Below, piece by piece: positions 32,801 through 41,214 of a stretch of DNA of 64,000 bases. A program made the translations under genes and the position numbers. This stretch comes from Galeopsis tetrahit (lineage: Eukaryota; Streptophyta; Magnoliopsida; Lamiales; Lamiaceae): positions 24,788,565 to 24,852,564 of the forward strand of contig OY776125.1 in assembly GCA_963675135.1 (NCBI GenBank), given 5' to 3'. The number at the start of each line of letters is the position of its first letter. Position 1 is the stretch's first letter. Under the pieces are notes generated by a model, which saw only the letters and a program-made list of their open reading frames with translations, did no database searches and was not told where the DNA came from.

Positions 32801-33960
32801 ATTCTCGGTTTCCTAACCACGTCTGTCGTCTCAAGAAAGCTCTTTATGGTCTCAAGCAGGCTCCTCGTGCTTGGTTTCAACGCCTCAGCGACTTTCTATT
32901 GAGTATTGGATTTATTTGTAGTCGCTCGGACTCCTCTCTATTTATCTTTATCCGTGATTCTTCAATTCTTTATCTTTTGGTATATGTTGATGATTTTATC
33001 CTTACAGGAAACTCTCCGGAAGAGGTGTCCTCATTTATTGCTCGTCTCCGTAAGGAGTTTGCTATTAAGGATTTAGGTAAGTTGAGTTATTTCTTGGGAC
33101 TTGAGGTTACTTACACTTCTTCGGGCTTGTTTTTGAATCAGGCTAAATATGCTCGTGACATCCTTCAACGAGCCGCTCTTGAGGATGCCAAACCTGTCTC
33201 CACTCCCTTGGTCGCCGGTTGTCAGCTTCCAACTGATGGTCCTCTCTTTGATGACCCGACTCTCTACCGTTCCTTAGTGGGTGCTCTTCAGTATCTCACG
33301 ATCACGCGTCCGGACATTTCCTTTGCTGTGAACCTCGTCAGTCAGCACTTACAGGCCCCTACCGTCCCGCACTTTCAAGCCGTGAAGCGTATACTTCGCT
33401 ATGTTAAACACACTCCTTCATTTGGACTCTCCTTCTCAAGGGGCCCCTCACCTACCATTCATGCGTTCTCTGATGCTGATTGGGCTCGTTGTGTGGAAAC
33501 TCGTCGTTCGACATATGGATACTCAATTTTTCTAGGTGGAAATCTTGTCTCTTGGAGCGCTAAGAAACAGCCTACAGTCTCCCGCTCCAGCTGTGAGTCT
33601 GAATATCGTGCTATGGCCAATACCGCATCGGAGTTAGTTTGTATTCTTCAACTTCTCCGTGAGCTTCACGTACAACTTCCCTCTTGCCCCACGCTTTACT
33701 CAGACAATAACAGTGCCATCTTTCTCAGTCAGAATCCAAGTGCTCATAAACGTGCCAAGCACATCGATATCGACTATCACTTTGTTCGTGAGCTTGTTTC
33801 GGCCGGCCACCTTCATACTGAATTTATCTCTTCGGATCTACAGATTGCTGATGTTTTCACTAAAGCCCTGCCTCGACCTTTGTTCGAGTTCTTTCGAGAC
33901 AAGCTGCGCGTTGGACCTCATCCCTCGTCTTGCTTGCGGGGGGATAATAGTATCAAATAA
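29857..33960 (+). CDS. Inner copia gag-pol polyprotein (1367 residues, open)
   Basis: Gag of the UBN2 type spans about 60-200, with a CX2CX4HX4C knuckle CQICRTNGHYANAC at about 245. Protease DTGASAHM is at about 314. The pre-integrase zinc region (WHSRLGH...CDSCEQAK) leads to integrase D507-D567-E603, with 59 and 35 intervening residues. Reverse transcriptase has YVDDFILTG from about 1043. The C-terminal RNase H shows DADWA, SESEYRA-type and HIDIDYHF motifs. All catalytic residues are present and no frame break is seen. The stop codon lies inside the 3' LTR: the last codons are read from the LTR's first bases. The product would be processed into Gag, PR, IN and RT/RH and act in cytoplasmic particles and the nucleus. 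Confidence 0.95.
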   Translation: MAASTDSSTTLPYNTLIHMLTIKLTSTNYLLWRSQVSPLLIGQGLIDLVDGTRSPPPSEIDSAGKPAPNPAYAAWRVEDQRLVSLIFSSLTEEAMSVVVGCSSAREVWLALENSFSHHSKAREFRLKGQLQSIKKGEKSVADFCRDFKLICDQLSAIGSNVDATDKIHLFLKGLGPAFSSFSATQMALSPLPTFADLQNNAEAWDLFQQALDPPAPVQVAYTAHPVRFNGKLGGRGPAQRRPPHCQICRTNGHYANACPDRYAQPPAASSPLSAPPARPIPVPPPSLGDASANIAEAFQAACSVSDAPSDWYLDTGASAHMTPSTSRLDSSVPYTGLDSVVVGNGASLSISHIGSLVLNPYISLSNVMVVPGLTKNLLSVSRLTADLPVSVVFNDNCFLVQHRVTQAILARGSRRNGLYVLDVMQLAMVASSSPKASFELWHSRLGHVSFDVISLLQKLGFITVTALLPKPVLCDSCEQAKSKRLPFNLDIKRASSVLDIIHCDLWGPAPVCSDSGFRYYVIFVDDFSRFTWLYPLRHKSDFFEVLLQFTKFVENQFSCHIKTFHSDGGTEFTNNKVQHFFQNKGVRHIFSCPYTPAQNGRAERKHRHITETGLTMLFHSHTPMNFWVDAFSSAVYIINRLPSKILDGKSPYELLFSTTPNFGNFHPFGCRVYPCLRDYTKNKFEPRSKACIFLGYSSSHKGFRCYDPSSFRIYISRHAKFDELSFPFSKLPSLTNSSSLSISEFFEPFRSSGHVPSLVPPVVEVSPSLPCSLCPSLDPVSTTPVIALDDHTPTHEVVAIPTVDPTPVASPPKATHPKRTRAKSGIFKPKHVTYYAHSSLFHALVAVSEPRGVKSALKRPEWVAAMHEELSALSNNQTWDLVPRPANTNVVGSKWVFRTKFLADGSIDRHKARLVAQGFTQLPGFDYSHTFSPVVRASTVRVVLSLAVLRNWPLHQLDVKNAFLNGVLPKPVFMEQPPGFLDSRFPNHVCRLKKALYGLKQAPRAWFQRLSDFLLSIGFICSRSDSSLFIFIRDSSILYLLVYVDDFILTGNSPEEVSSFIARLRKEFAIKDLGKLSYFLGLEVTYTSSGLFLNQAKYARDILQRAALEDAKPVSTPLVAGCQLPTDGPLFDDPTLYRSLVGALQYLTITRPDISFAVNLVSQHLQAPTVPHFQAVKRILRYVKHTPSFGLSFSRGPSPTIHAFSDADWARCVETRRSTYGYSIFLGGNLVSWSAKKQPTVSRSSCESEYRAMANTASELVCILQLLRELHVQLPSCPTLYSDNNSAIFLSQNPSAHKRAKHIDIDYHFVRELVSAGHLHTEFISSDLQIADVFTKALPRPLFEFFRDKLRVGPHPSSCLRGDNSIK

Positions 33961-34117
33961 ATTAGAATAAATCAAGATGATTTGGTCCTTAATTATTCCA
34001 CAAATTTAGGGATTGAAATCCTTTGACTTTCCATAGTAGTTTCCTAATCTTTTGTATATATTAACAGTGTAATTACTTTCATAATTCATTTGATAAAAAT
34101 ACAATTTTATACTTACA
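33945..34117 (+). repeat. 3' LTR of the inner copia
   Basis: Identical by eye to 29425-29597. Its first 16 bases contain the end and stop codon of the gag-pol frame. Confidence 0.93.
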
Positions 34118-37100
34118 CTCCCCGTCGTCCAGACGGTTCCACTGCTACTGAGATAGCCCTCTGGATCCAGCAAGATCAACTACTTCTTGCTGCGATTTTT
34201 GGCTCACTTGCCCCTGATGTATTGCCAATTGTCTCCTCTGCCTCCACGGCTGCTGAGGCGTGGGAAATTCTAACACGGCTTTTCGCTGGCCGCTCTAGGT
34301 CCCGTGTTAATCAACTTAAAAGCGATCTATATCGTGTCACTATTGACGATCGTTCAATAACTGAGTTCCTTCACTATGTCAAATCGAAGGCCGATGAATT
34401 GGCGATCATCGATCAACCTGTGTCCCAGGATGATCTTACTCTATTCGTGATCAATGGGCTTGGTCCCGAATATGGAAACATTGTTGGTCCGATCCGCACC
34501 CGTGAAACTTCCCTCCGATTTGAAGAATTACACGACCTTCTATGTGAGCATGAACTCACTCTCAAACGACAAGAAGCTGCGTCAAAACAATTGGTTGCCT
34601 CGGTGAATGTCGCTCACAGCCGCTCAGGCCCTCCATTGACCAGGAATCGTCACAGTCAGCACTATAAAACCAACCGTGGTCATGCTGCCTCCCAGACTTC
34701 CTCGGGTTCTCTACAGAATACCAATTTCCCAAATAACCGCCATTCCTCTCATCGCTCACAGCAACATCGCAGTGGTCAGTCTGGGTTCTCCTCAAACTCT
34801 ATTGTTTGCCAATTATGTGGATTTAAGGGACACTCAGCCCTCACCTGTCGTCGTCCCCCCCTACAAGTTAATGTGGCCTCCTCGCCGATGCACTCTCCGT
34901 CTGAAGGGCAGTGGCTAGTCGACTCCGGCGCATCTCACAATCTTACTTCAGATTTATCCAACCTCTCCATACATTCTGAATACGATGGTACAGATGAGGT
35001 TCATCTAGCAGATGGTTCCACCATTCCTATTTCTCACAATGGTAAATCCTTGTTACGGTACCCCACTCGCACCTTTTTATTATCAGATATGTTGTGTGTT
35101 CCGAGTGCTCGGAATAACTTACTCTCAGTTAGTAAATTTACTCGTGATAATAATGTTTCAATGGAATTCTTCCCTTCTTACTTTCTTGTGAAGGATCGAG
35201 CCACGGGGGCGCCACTTGTTAAGGGTGCATGTCACAATGGGGTCTATCGTATTCATTCAGGAATTTCTCGTGATTTGGTCGGTCGTAAGGTTGCTCATTC
35301 TGGTGTTCGAGCTTCGCAGGCAGATTGGCATGCTCGACTTGGTCATCCGTCTGTGGATACCAGTCGTTTTATTATTCGTAATTTCGATTTACCTACTATG
35401 ACTAAGTCCCAAGTTTTGGGCAACGATTGCATTTCTTGTCATTCAAGCAAGTCTAGTAAATTACCTTTTGCTACAAGTTCGTTCCGTGCTTTGCATCCTT
35501 TACACTATATTTATGCTGATGTTTGGGGTCCTACTATACCTGCAATTGCTGATGGTTCAAAGTATTTTTTGTTGCTTGTTGACTTATATACTCGTTACTG
35601 TTGGATATTCCCTATGCGATCGAAATGTCAAGTACGCTCTATTTTTGAGAATTTCATGCCTCTAGTAGAACGACAGTTTGGTTATAAAATTCGCAACCTC
35701 TATTCTGACAATGGTGGAGAGTTTTTGGCCCTTCGCTCCTCTCTTATTAGTTTGGGTGTTAGCTGGTTGACAACAGCGCCTCACACCCCCCAACAAAATG
35801 GAATCTCAGAACGTCGTAATCGACATATATTGGAAATCAGTCGTGCCTTGCTTCATCATGCGAAACTCCCTGATCAATTTTGGGTTTTTGTTGTCCAAAC
35901 AGCGGTGTATCTCATCAATCGCATGCCGACACCCATACTTCAACACCACAGCCCATTTTCTCGACTATTTGGCACTCAACCAAATTATCAGAAGCTACGT
36001 ATTTTTGGTTGTCTTTGTTTTCCATGGTTGAGACCGTACATTCCAGGAAAACTCTCCTCCCCGTCTAAGCCCTGCATATTTATTGGGTACAGCCCGTCTC
36101 AGTGTGCTTATCGCTGTCTTGACATAACTACGGGTCGAATATATGTCTCTCGCCATGTTCGTTTTTTAGAAACTAAATTTCCGGGTTACTCATTGTCGAC
36201 ATCTCCCTCATCAACTGAACAGACGAGCTCCATTACATTGCCATTTATCTCAGATTCAATTACACCTGCTCCTCGATCGAACACACCCACTTGTCCTGTT
36301 GCTGCTCCAAATTTAAACCCGGTCCCGCAGGATGTACCATCTGTTCTGCCCTCATCAATTACTGTTCAGCCGGTGCGCACACATTCAATGCGCACTCGTA
36401 GCTTAAACAATGTTCACAAGCCCAAACAAATAAATGGAGCGACCAAACACCCTCTCCCAGATGATTTAGAACCTACTACAGTTCGTCAAGCTCTTTCGAT
36501 GCCTCACTGGCGTTCTGCCATGGCCGATGAATTCACTGCCCTACAACGTCATGGTACTTGGGAACTTGTTCCGCCTCCTCCCAATGGCAATATAATTGGT
36601 TGCAAATGGGTATTTCGAGTCAAACGCAAGCCGGACGGTTCAATTGACAAATATAAAGCCCGGTTAGTCGCCAAAGGATTTCATCAACGCCCGGGTATTG
36701 ACTTCAAGGAAACCTTCAACCCCGTCGTAAAACCAGCGACCATACGCACTGTTCTCACACTTGCCATCTCCTCAAATTGGGCTCTTAGGCAACTTGATGT
36801 AAGTAACGCCTTCCTCCATGGGAATCTTGACTTGCCGGTTTATATGCATCAACCCCCCGGATTTAAGGACCCAACTTATCCATCGCATGTTTGTTTACTT
36901 CGTCGGTCTCTTTATGGGCTTCGTCAAGCACCTCGTGCTTGGTACGATGCCCTGTGTTCGGCTCTCCAGACCTTCGGCCTCATCCGGTCTCGGGCAGACT
37001 CTTCACTTTTCACCATGAGCACGGATTCTAGTCGGTTATATGTTCTTGCCTATGTCGATGATTTAATTATTACTGGCTCGTCAAACCAATTAATTACTGC

Positions 37101-38034
37101 CATCACCAAGCATCTTCAAGCCACCTTTGCTGTTAAAGATCTTGGCCACTTATCCTATTTCCTTGGTGTTGAAGTGGCTCATTGCAAGCAGGGCCTCTTT
37201 CTATCTCAACACAAGTATCTCGTTGATCTCTTACGCCGCCATAAGATGGATGGTGTGAAACCAGTTAGCACTCCAGCAGCCGTGAAAAGCATGTCAGATT
37301 CTGGTCTGGTGGATGCCACCGAGTACCGAAGTGCAATCGGGGGACTCCAATATCTAACGATCACTCGCCCGGATATCTCTTTCACAGTCAATCGCCTTGC
37401 CCAACACATGTCCTCGCCCACATCTGCTGCTTGGAACTCCGTCAAACGGCTATTTCGTTATCTTAAGGGTACTCTTCACCATGGGATCGTTCTTCGTCAA
37501 TCTGATAATCTTACCATCACAGCTTACTCTGACTCCGACTTCGGCGGTGACTTATCCGACTGTAAGTCAACGTCTGCCTACATTGTGTTCCTTGGCTCCA
37601 CTCCTATCTCTTGGCGTTCCCGAAAGCAACGTGGTGTTGCTCGCTCTTCTACGGAAGCCGAGTATCGAGCTTTAGCTACGGCGGCCTCAGAAATCTGTTG
37701 GCTACAACACCTCATGGGCGATCTTCACGTGAAGCTTGCTGCACCCCCCCGCATCCTTTGTGACAATATGGGCGCCACTCGTCTCGCTCTCAATCCAGTT
37801 CAACATTCACGCATGAAGCACATAGCCATCGATCTTCATTTTGTACGAGATCTTGTCTCAAAGGATGTTCTTTCTGTTGCTTACGTTAATACCATGGATC
37901 AACTTGCAGACCTCCTTACTAAACCACTCGCTCGCTCACGGTTTCAACTTCTGCGCTCCAAAATTTCAGTGGCCGACGGCACGTCAATTTTGCGGGGGCG
38001 TATTAGGAAAGATTATCTAGATCCTTCTAGATAA
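34118..38034 (+). pseudogene. Outer copia gag-pol after the insertion
   Basis: About 1300 codons remain open in the frame of the N-terminal fragment at 29221. Gag continues, then the knuckle CQLCGFKGHSALTC, protease DSGASHNL, integrase (YADVWGP, YSDNGGEF, NGISERRNRH), reverse transcriptase with YVDDLIITG near 37050, and RNase H (YSDSDFGGD, HIAIDLHFVRD). The only visible defect is separation from its start by 4.7 kb of inserted DNA, so the gene is disrupted though its catalytic domains look intact. An upstream reading frame from 34090 would fuse LTR-derived codons to it. The stop lies within the 3' LTR. Confidence 0.88.
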
Positions 38035-38185
38035 ATCTTTCAAACCTTATCATTATCTTTATCTCATGTATTTAGGGAATCTGTTAGATTTAAATTCAAA
38101 TCTACTTTACTGCAAGTGTACGCATATATATATACAGCCTCTGTAATCTCATAATTTCAATGAAACACAGTTTATAAATCTTATA
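38001..38185 (+). repeat. 3' LTR of the outer copia
   Basis: 185 bp, 184 matching the 5' copy by eye. It is followed by the ATTTT duplication and then the end of the GC-rich hAT-like repeat. Confidence 0.92.
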
Positions 38186-38395
38186 ATTTTGCCATCCCTA
38201 GAATTTACATTTGAGAGAGAGGTTTGAAAATGATAGGTGGTAGGGAATGGTTTCAGATAATTACGATTGAGAAGAGGGAACGTTTACTCAACTACAAGGG
38301 TATATTTGGATTTTCGCATGGATTTTGTAGTTTTAAGTAATACGGAGTACCTTTTTTCTTTGGTAGTTTTGAGTAATAATGAAAGGAATTTTGTA

Positions 38396-38646
38396 CTTCC
38401 TCCGTCCCAAAATACCTTTTACACGTAAGTGGACGCACCTTTTAAAAAAGTGTAATTTTGTAAATTTCTATGTATAAAGTAAATAAATGAGTTGATTTGT
38501 GTGTATGTATGGACCTAAAAGTAATGACATTTTATGTAAAAATATGGATATTGTACGGGTGTAGTTTATAAAAGATATTTCTTTTTAAGTGTGTAAAAGG
38601 TATTGTGGGGCATTCAGAAAATAAAAGTATTGTGGAACGGATGAAG
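38396..38646. mobile_element. Stowaway-type MITE
   Basis: 251 bp between TA dinucleotides. Left end CTTCCTCCGTCCCAAAATAC; right end, inverted, CTTCATCCGTTCCACAATAC. CTCCGTCC ends and a TA target are the Stowaway (Tc1/mariner) signature. Confidence 0.78.
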
Positions 38647-38648
38647 TA

Positions 38649-39970
38649 GGTATGAGTAAATATTCTCTAAACAAAATCAGTAAAAATGCGAAAAAACTGA
38701 AGATGTATTAAAATTTGTTACTCAAAACTTAATCAATGTATCGAGCAAAGACCAATGTATGAATGCGCGAACACAGTTCTATCTTTCAAGTTTTGAATTT
38801 ATGGTTATCCTTCACTTACCCACTATTCTAACAAGATTTTATTACTTTGGTAAGTTAATTAAGGAATTGGTTTTTTTTTCGACAACAATAAGGAATTGGT
38901 TAAACCTTGAAGAAGATGGATTAGGTAAATTGTGGTTTAGCTTGAAAGCTAGTATAATGTTGTTGAGTTTACGTCAAGTACGACTTCGGAATTTTCGTAA
39001 GAAAGTGAAAGCTAAAAAAATAACAAGGAATGAAATTGTTTTAAAATGATGATAAATTTGGTAAAAACAACTTTATAAAAATTGCAAACTATCTTATATT
39101 TCACAATGAGTCTAGATATATGATGACAAGTAAAAATGAAGCTTCAAAATTCAAATCCCATCATATTTTTTTTTTCAATTTCTTTATCTTCTGGTAGAAT
39201 ATTAGGCTGGTCATTTGACAAATAGAAATGTGGAAAAAAAAAAAAAGATAAATTTGGTAAAACAACTTTAAAGAAATTACAAATCATCTCTCTCATAAAT
39301 CACTAATGCAACTCATTATTCTTGCAAGTGTGCATGATGTAGAGTCTAAGAATGCTACACAAATTAAAGGTTGAAATACTCGGAATAACATTGGCATGAA
39401 CGGAAGACTTAAATATAAAATTTGCAATGGATATAAATATTTCACAAACTATATTAATTTTGTCTTAAGGTGAAATTTTCACTATAAAATTTTTAATCCC
39501 ATATACAAACAATAAAAACCATAAATAACTTAATAGTTGATAGTTAAAATTTCATCGCTACTGCAATTTACCATCCAAACTAAAAACGAAATGGATTTTG
39601 AGTTTAAAAAAATCCTCAAGTATGTATATGTATGTTCAACTCATGAGAGAAAAAGAAGAATAGTATTTTTCTTTTGAGAACAACAAAATAGATATGCAAA
39701 CCAATGCATGCACATACTTTGGTTTAGTTTATGTGTTGTGAACAACTTAATACCTATTCTACACATATTTTGGTTAGATTATGTGCTCGGAAAACATGAC
39801 CATTCATGTTCTGGGTAGTCAGAATTGATTAAAAAAAAATAAAAAAATGTGATTTTATCGTAATATCCTTGTTAAAAAAATATATTAGAGTAATATTTAT
39901 TTAGGGCTATTTTTTATCTTTATCAAATTCTGGATATTCATAGTCATATACTGCACCTATTCTTCATATA
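38649..39970. other. AT-rich intergenic DNA
   Basis: No gene. A 96-codon open frame at 38759-39049 has no recognisable domain and spans poly-T/A tracts. A short phrase (GATAAATTTGGTAAAAACAACTT-like) recurs at about 39050 and 39247, and AATGCATGCACATACTTTGGTT-like text recurs near 39705 and 39765. Confidence 0.55.
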
Positions 39971-40218
39971 GGGTTGGTCTGCTATGGACTCGAGTGCATG
40001 TTGTGCACCCTAGTCCATGTTGCACTTTTCAGTTTTACTGACTTACACTTTTTGGTAAATGGTGTTGCACTTTTCAATTATTAAACTGTATAATAATATT
40101 TTTAGTAATAATTGAAAAATGCAACACCATTTACCAAAAAGTGTAAGTCAGTAAAACTGAAAAGTGCAACATGGACTAGGATGCACAACATGCACTCGAG
40201 TACATACTAGACTTTACC
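39971..40218. mobile_element. Foldback MITE, copy 2
   Basis: 248 bp, over 90% like the copy at 9310-9555 by eye, with the same palindromic layout and ends GGGTTGGTCTG...GACTTTACC. Flanked by CTTCATATA (39962-39970) and CTTTATATA (40219-40227), a 9-bp duplication with one difference. Confidence 0.88.
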
Positions 40219-40227
40219 CTTTATATA

Positions 40228-40733
40228 TATTATGTGTACTCAATAAAGAAAATAATTAAGAATTTATTTGACGTATCTTTCTTTACCATCTTAACAACCC
40301 TAGTCATTGAATCCATTTATGGCAGATTTGGACCGCATCAAATGAATTTATGACGGGTCATAATTTTATAGAATCTGCCAATCCGATCCATATATATAAT
40401 GTATTTATAATATAAAAAATTATTTGTATTATTGTATATATAAGTATGTGTATCAATGTAGATAAATTTAATGTGTTGTTTTTAAGTATTAGATGAATAT
40501 TAAATACTATTATTTAAACAATTATATATTTTAATTTTAATTATTTAACATTAACTTTTAGATATTTTAAATTTTAAAGTTGATAAAAAAATATAAATTT
40601 GATGGGATGAGTTGGACTGATGGACTCGACACATCCGTTGGACAAGGTGGGTAGGTCCCAAGTCTCCAATTTTGTTGGAATAGTTCATTAATTCTCATGA
40701 GACTCATCTCTTTGTCAATCCTTCAAAGTAATA
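40228..40733. other. AT-rich spacer with a degenerate repeat
   Basis: TGGCAGATTTGGACCGCATC near 40320 and GGATGAGTTGGACTGATGGA near 40605 look like ends of a degraded hAT-like repeat. Neither termini nor duplication could be fixed. No gene. Confidence 0.4.
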
Positions 40734-40947
40734 CTCCATGTTCGTCTATAAATTTCTCATTTGACGATTTACTTTTTTTTAAATATATTTTAATTTTTTT
40801 TTCTTAACTTCACTTTATATCTTATTTTTTTTCAATATCTTCTTTTCTCTCAATCACATCATACTAAATTTATAATTTAATCACTCTTCTTAATTTATAT
40901 ACTCAAAACTCAAAAGTAATGAGAAGTTTATAGACGGACAGATAGAG
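40734..40947. mobile_element. Stowaway-type MITE
   Basis: 214 bp between TA dinucleotides. CTCCATGTTCGTCTATAAAT on the left mirrors ATTTTATAGACGGACAGATAGAG-like sequence on the right. Confidence 0.7.
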
Positions 40948-41214
40948 TAATTCATTTACTTTACTTCTCTATAAGTTCGACTTCTCGATATAACTGTTAA
41001 GTTCGACTTTTAAATGAAATGTATTTCTTGCAATACTACCTATGAACCTATAACCTTACAACGGGTAGGATCTCTAAACTTGGTGGTTGAGAATATATAA
41101 GTCCTGGGATAAAAATGTCAATATTTCCATTAAATATCTTGTATTTTCATAAATTTTGATTTGGTTTATATATTTTTTTTTTTTTTTTGAAACAACAAAA
41201 CAAGGAGAAAAATG

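Larger units (their letters stand above)
29425..34117 (+). mobile_element. Inner Ty1/copia element, intact and apparently autonomous
   Basis: 4693 bp with two 173-bp LTRs (29425-29597 and 33945-34117) that look identical base for base, flanked by CTCCC (29420-29424 and 34118-34122). TGGTATCAG follows the 5' LTR. A purine tract GCGGGGGGA precedes the 3' LTR. It encodes one uninterrupted 1367-residue gag-pol. Termini are non-canonical TA...CA. This is the youngest insertion of the nest. Confidence 0.95.
28991..38185 (+). mobile_element. Outer Ty1/copia element with TA...TA termini, interrupted
   Basis: 185-bp LTRs (28991-29175 and 38001-38185) differ at one base by eye and are flanked by ATTTT (28986-28990 and 38186-38190). 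TGGTATCAG, a typical initiator tRNA-Met primer site, follows the 5' LTR directly. A purine tract TTGCGGGGGCG precedes the 3' LTR. Without the inserted element (29425-34117 plus one TSD copy) it would be about 4.5 kb with a single gag-pol frame. The LTR ends are non-canonical (TATTAG...CTTATA). Confidence 0.92.
17311..38200. mobile_element. GC-rich hAT-like repeat split by two retrotransposons
   Basis: GGGGCAGGGC-rich sequence lies at 17320-17505 and, largely inverted, at 28815-28990, ending after the copia insertion with GCCATCCCTA at 38191-38200. Read inward from the right, the end is TAGGGATGGCAAAATGACC, a pattern common to plant hAT-like repeats. The matching left end near 17311-17345 is diverged and no target duplication was found, so the left boundary is approximate. 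The repeat itself is only about 0.5 kb; the rest is inserted gypsy and copia DNA. Confidence 0.5.

Noticed and set aside
38759..39049. 96-codon frame in AT-rich DNA
   Set aside because: Basic, Leu/Lys-rich translation of AT-rich sequence; no domain, no splice or promoter support.
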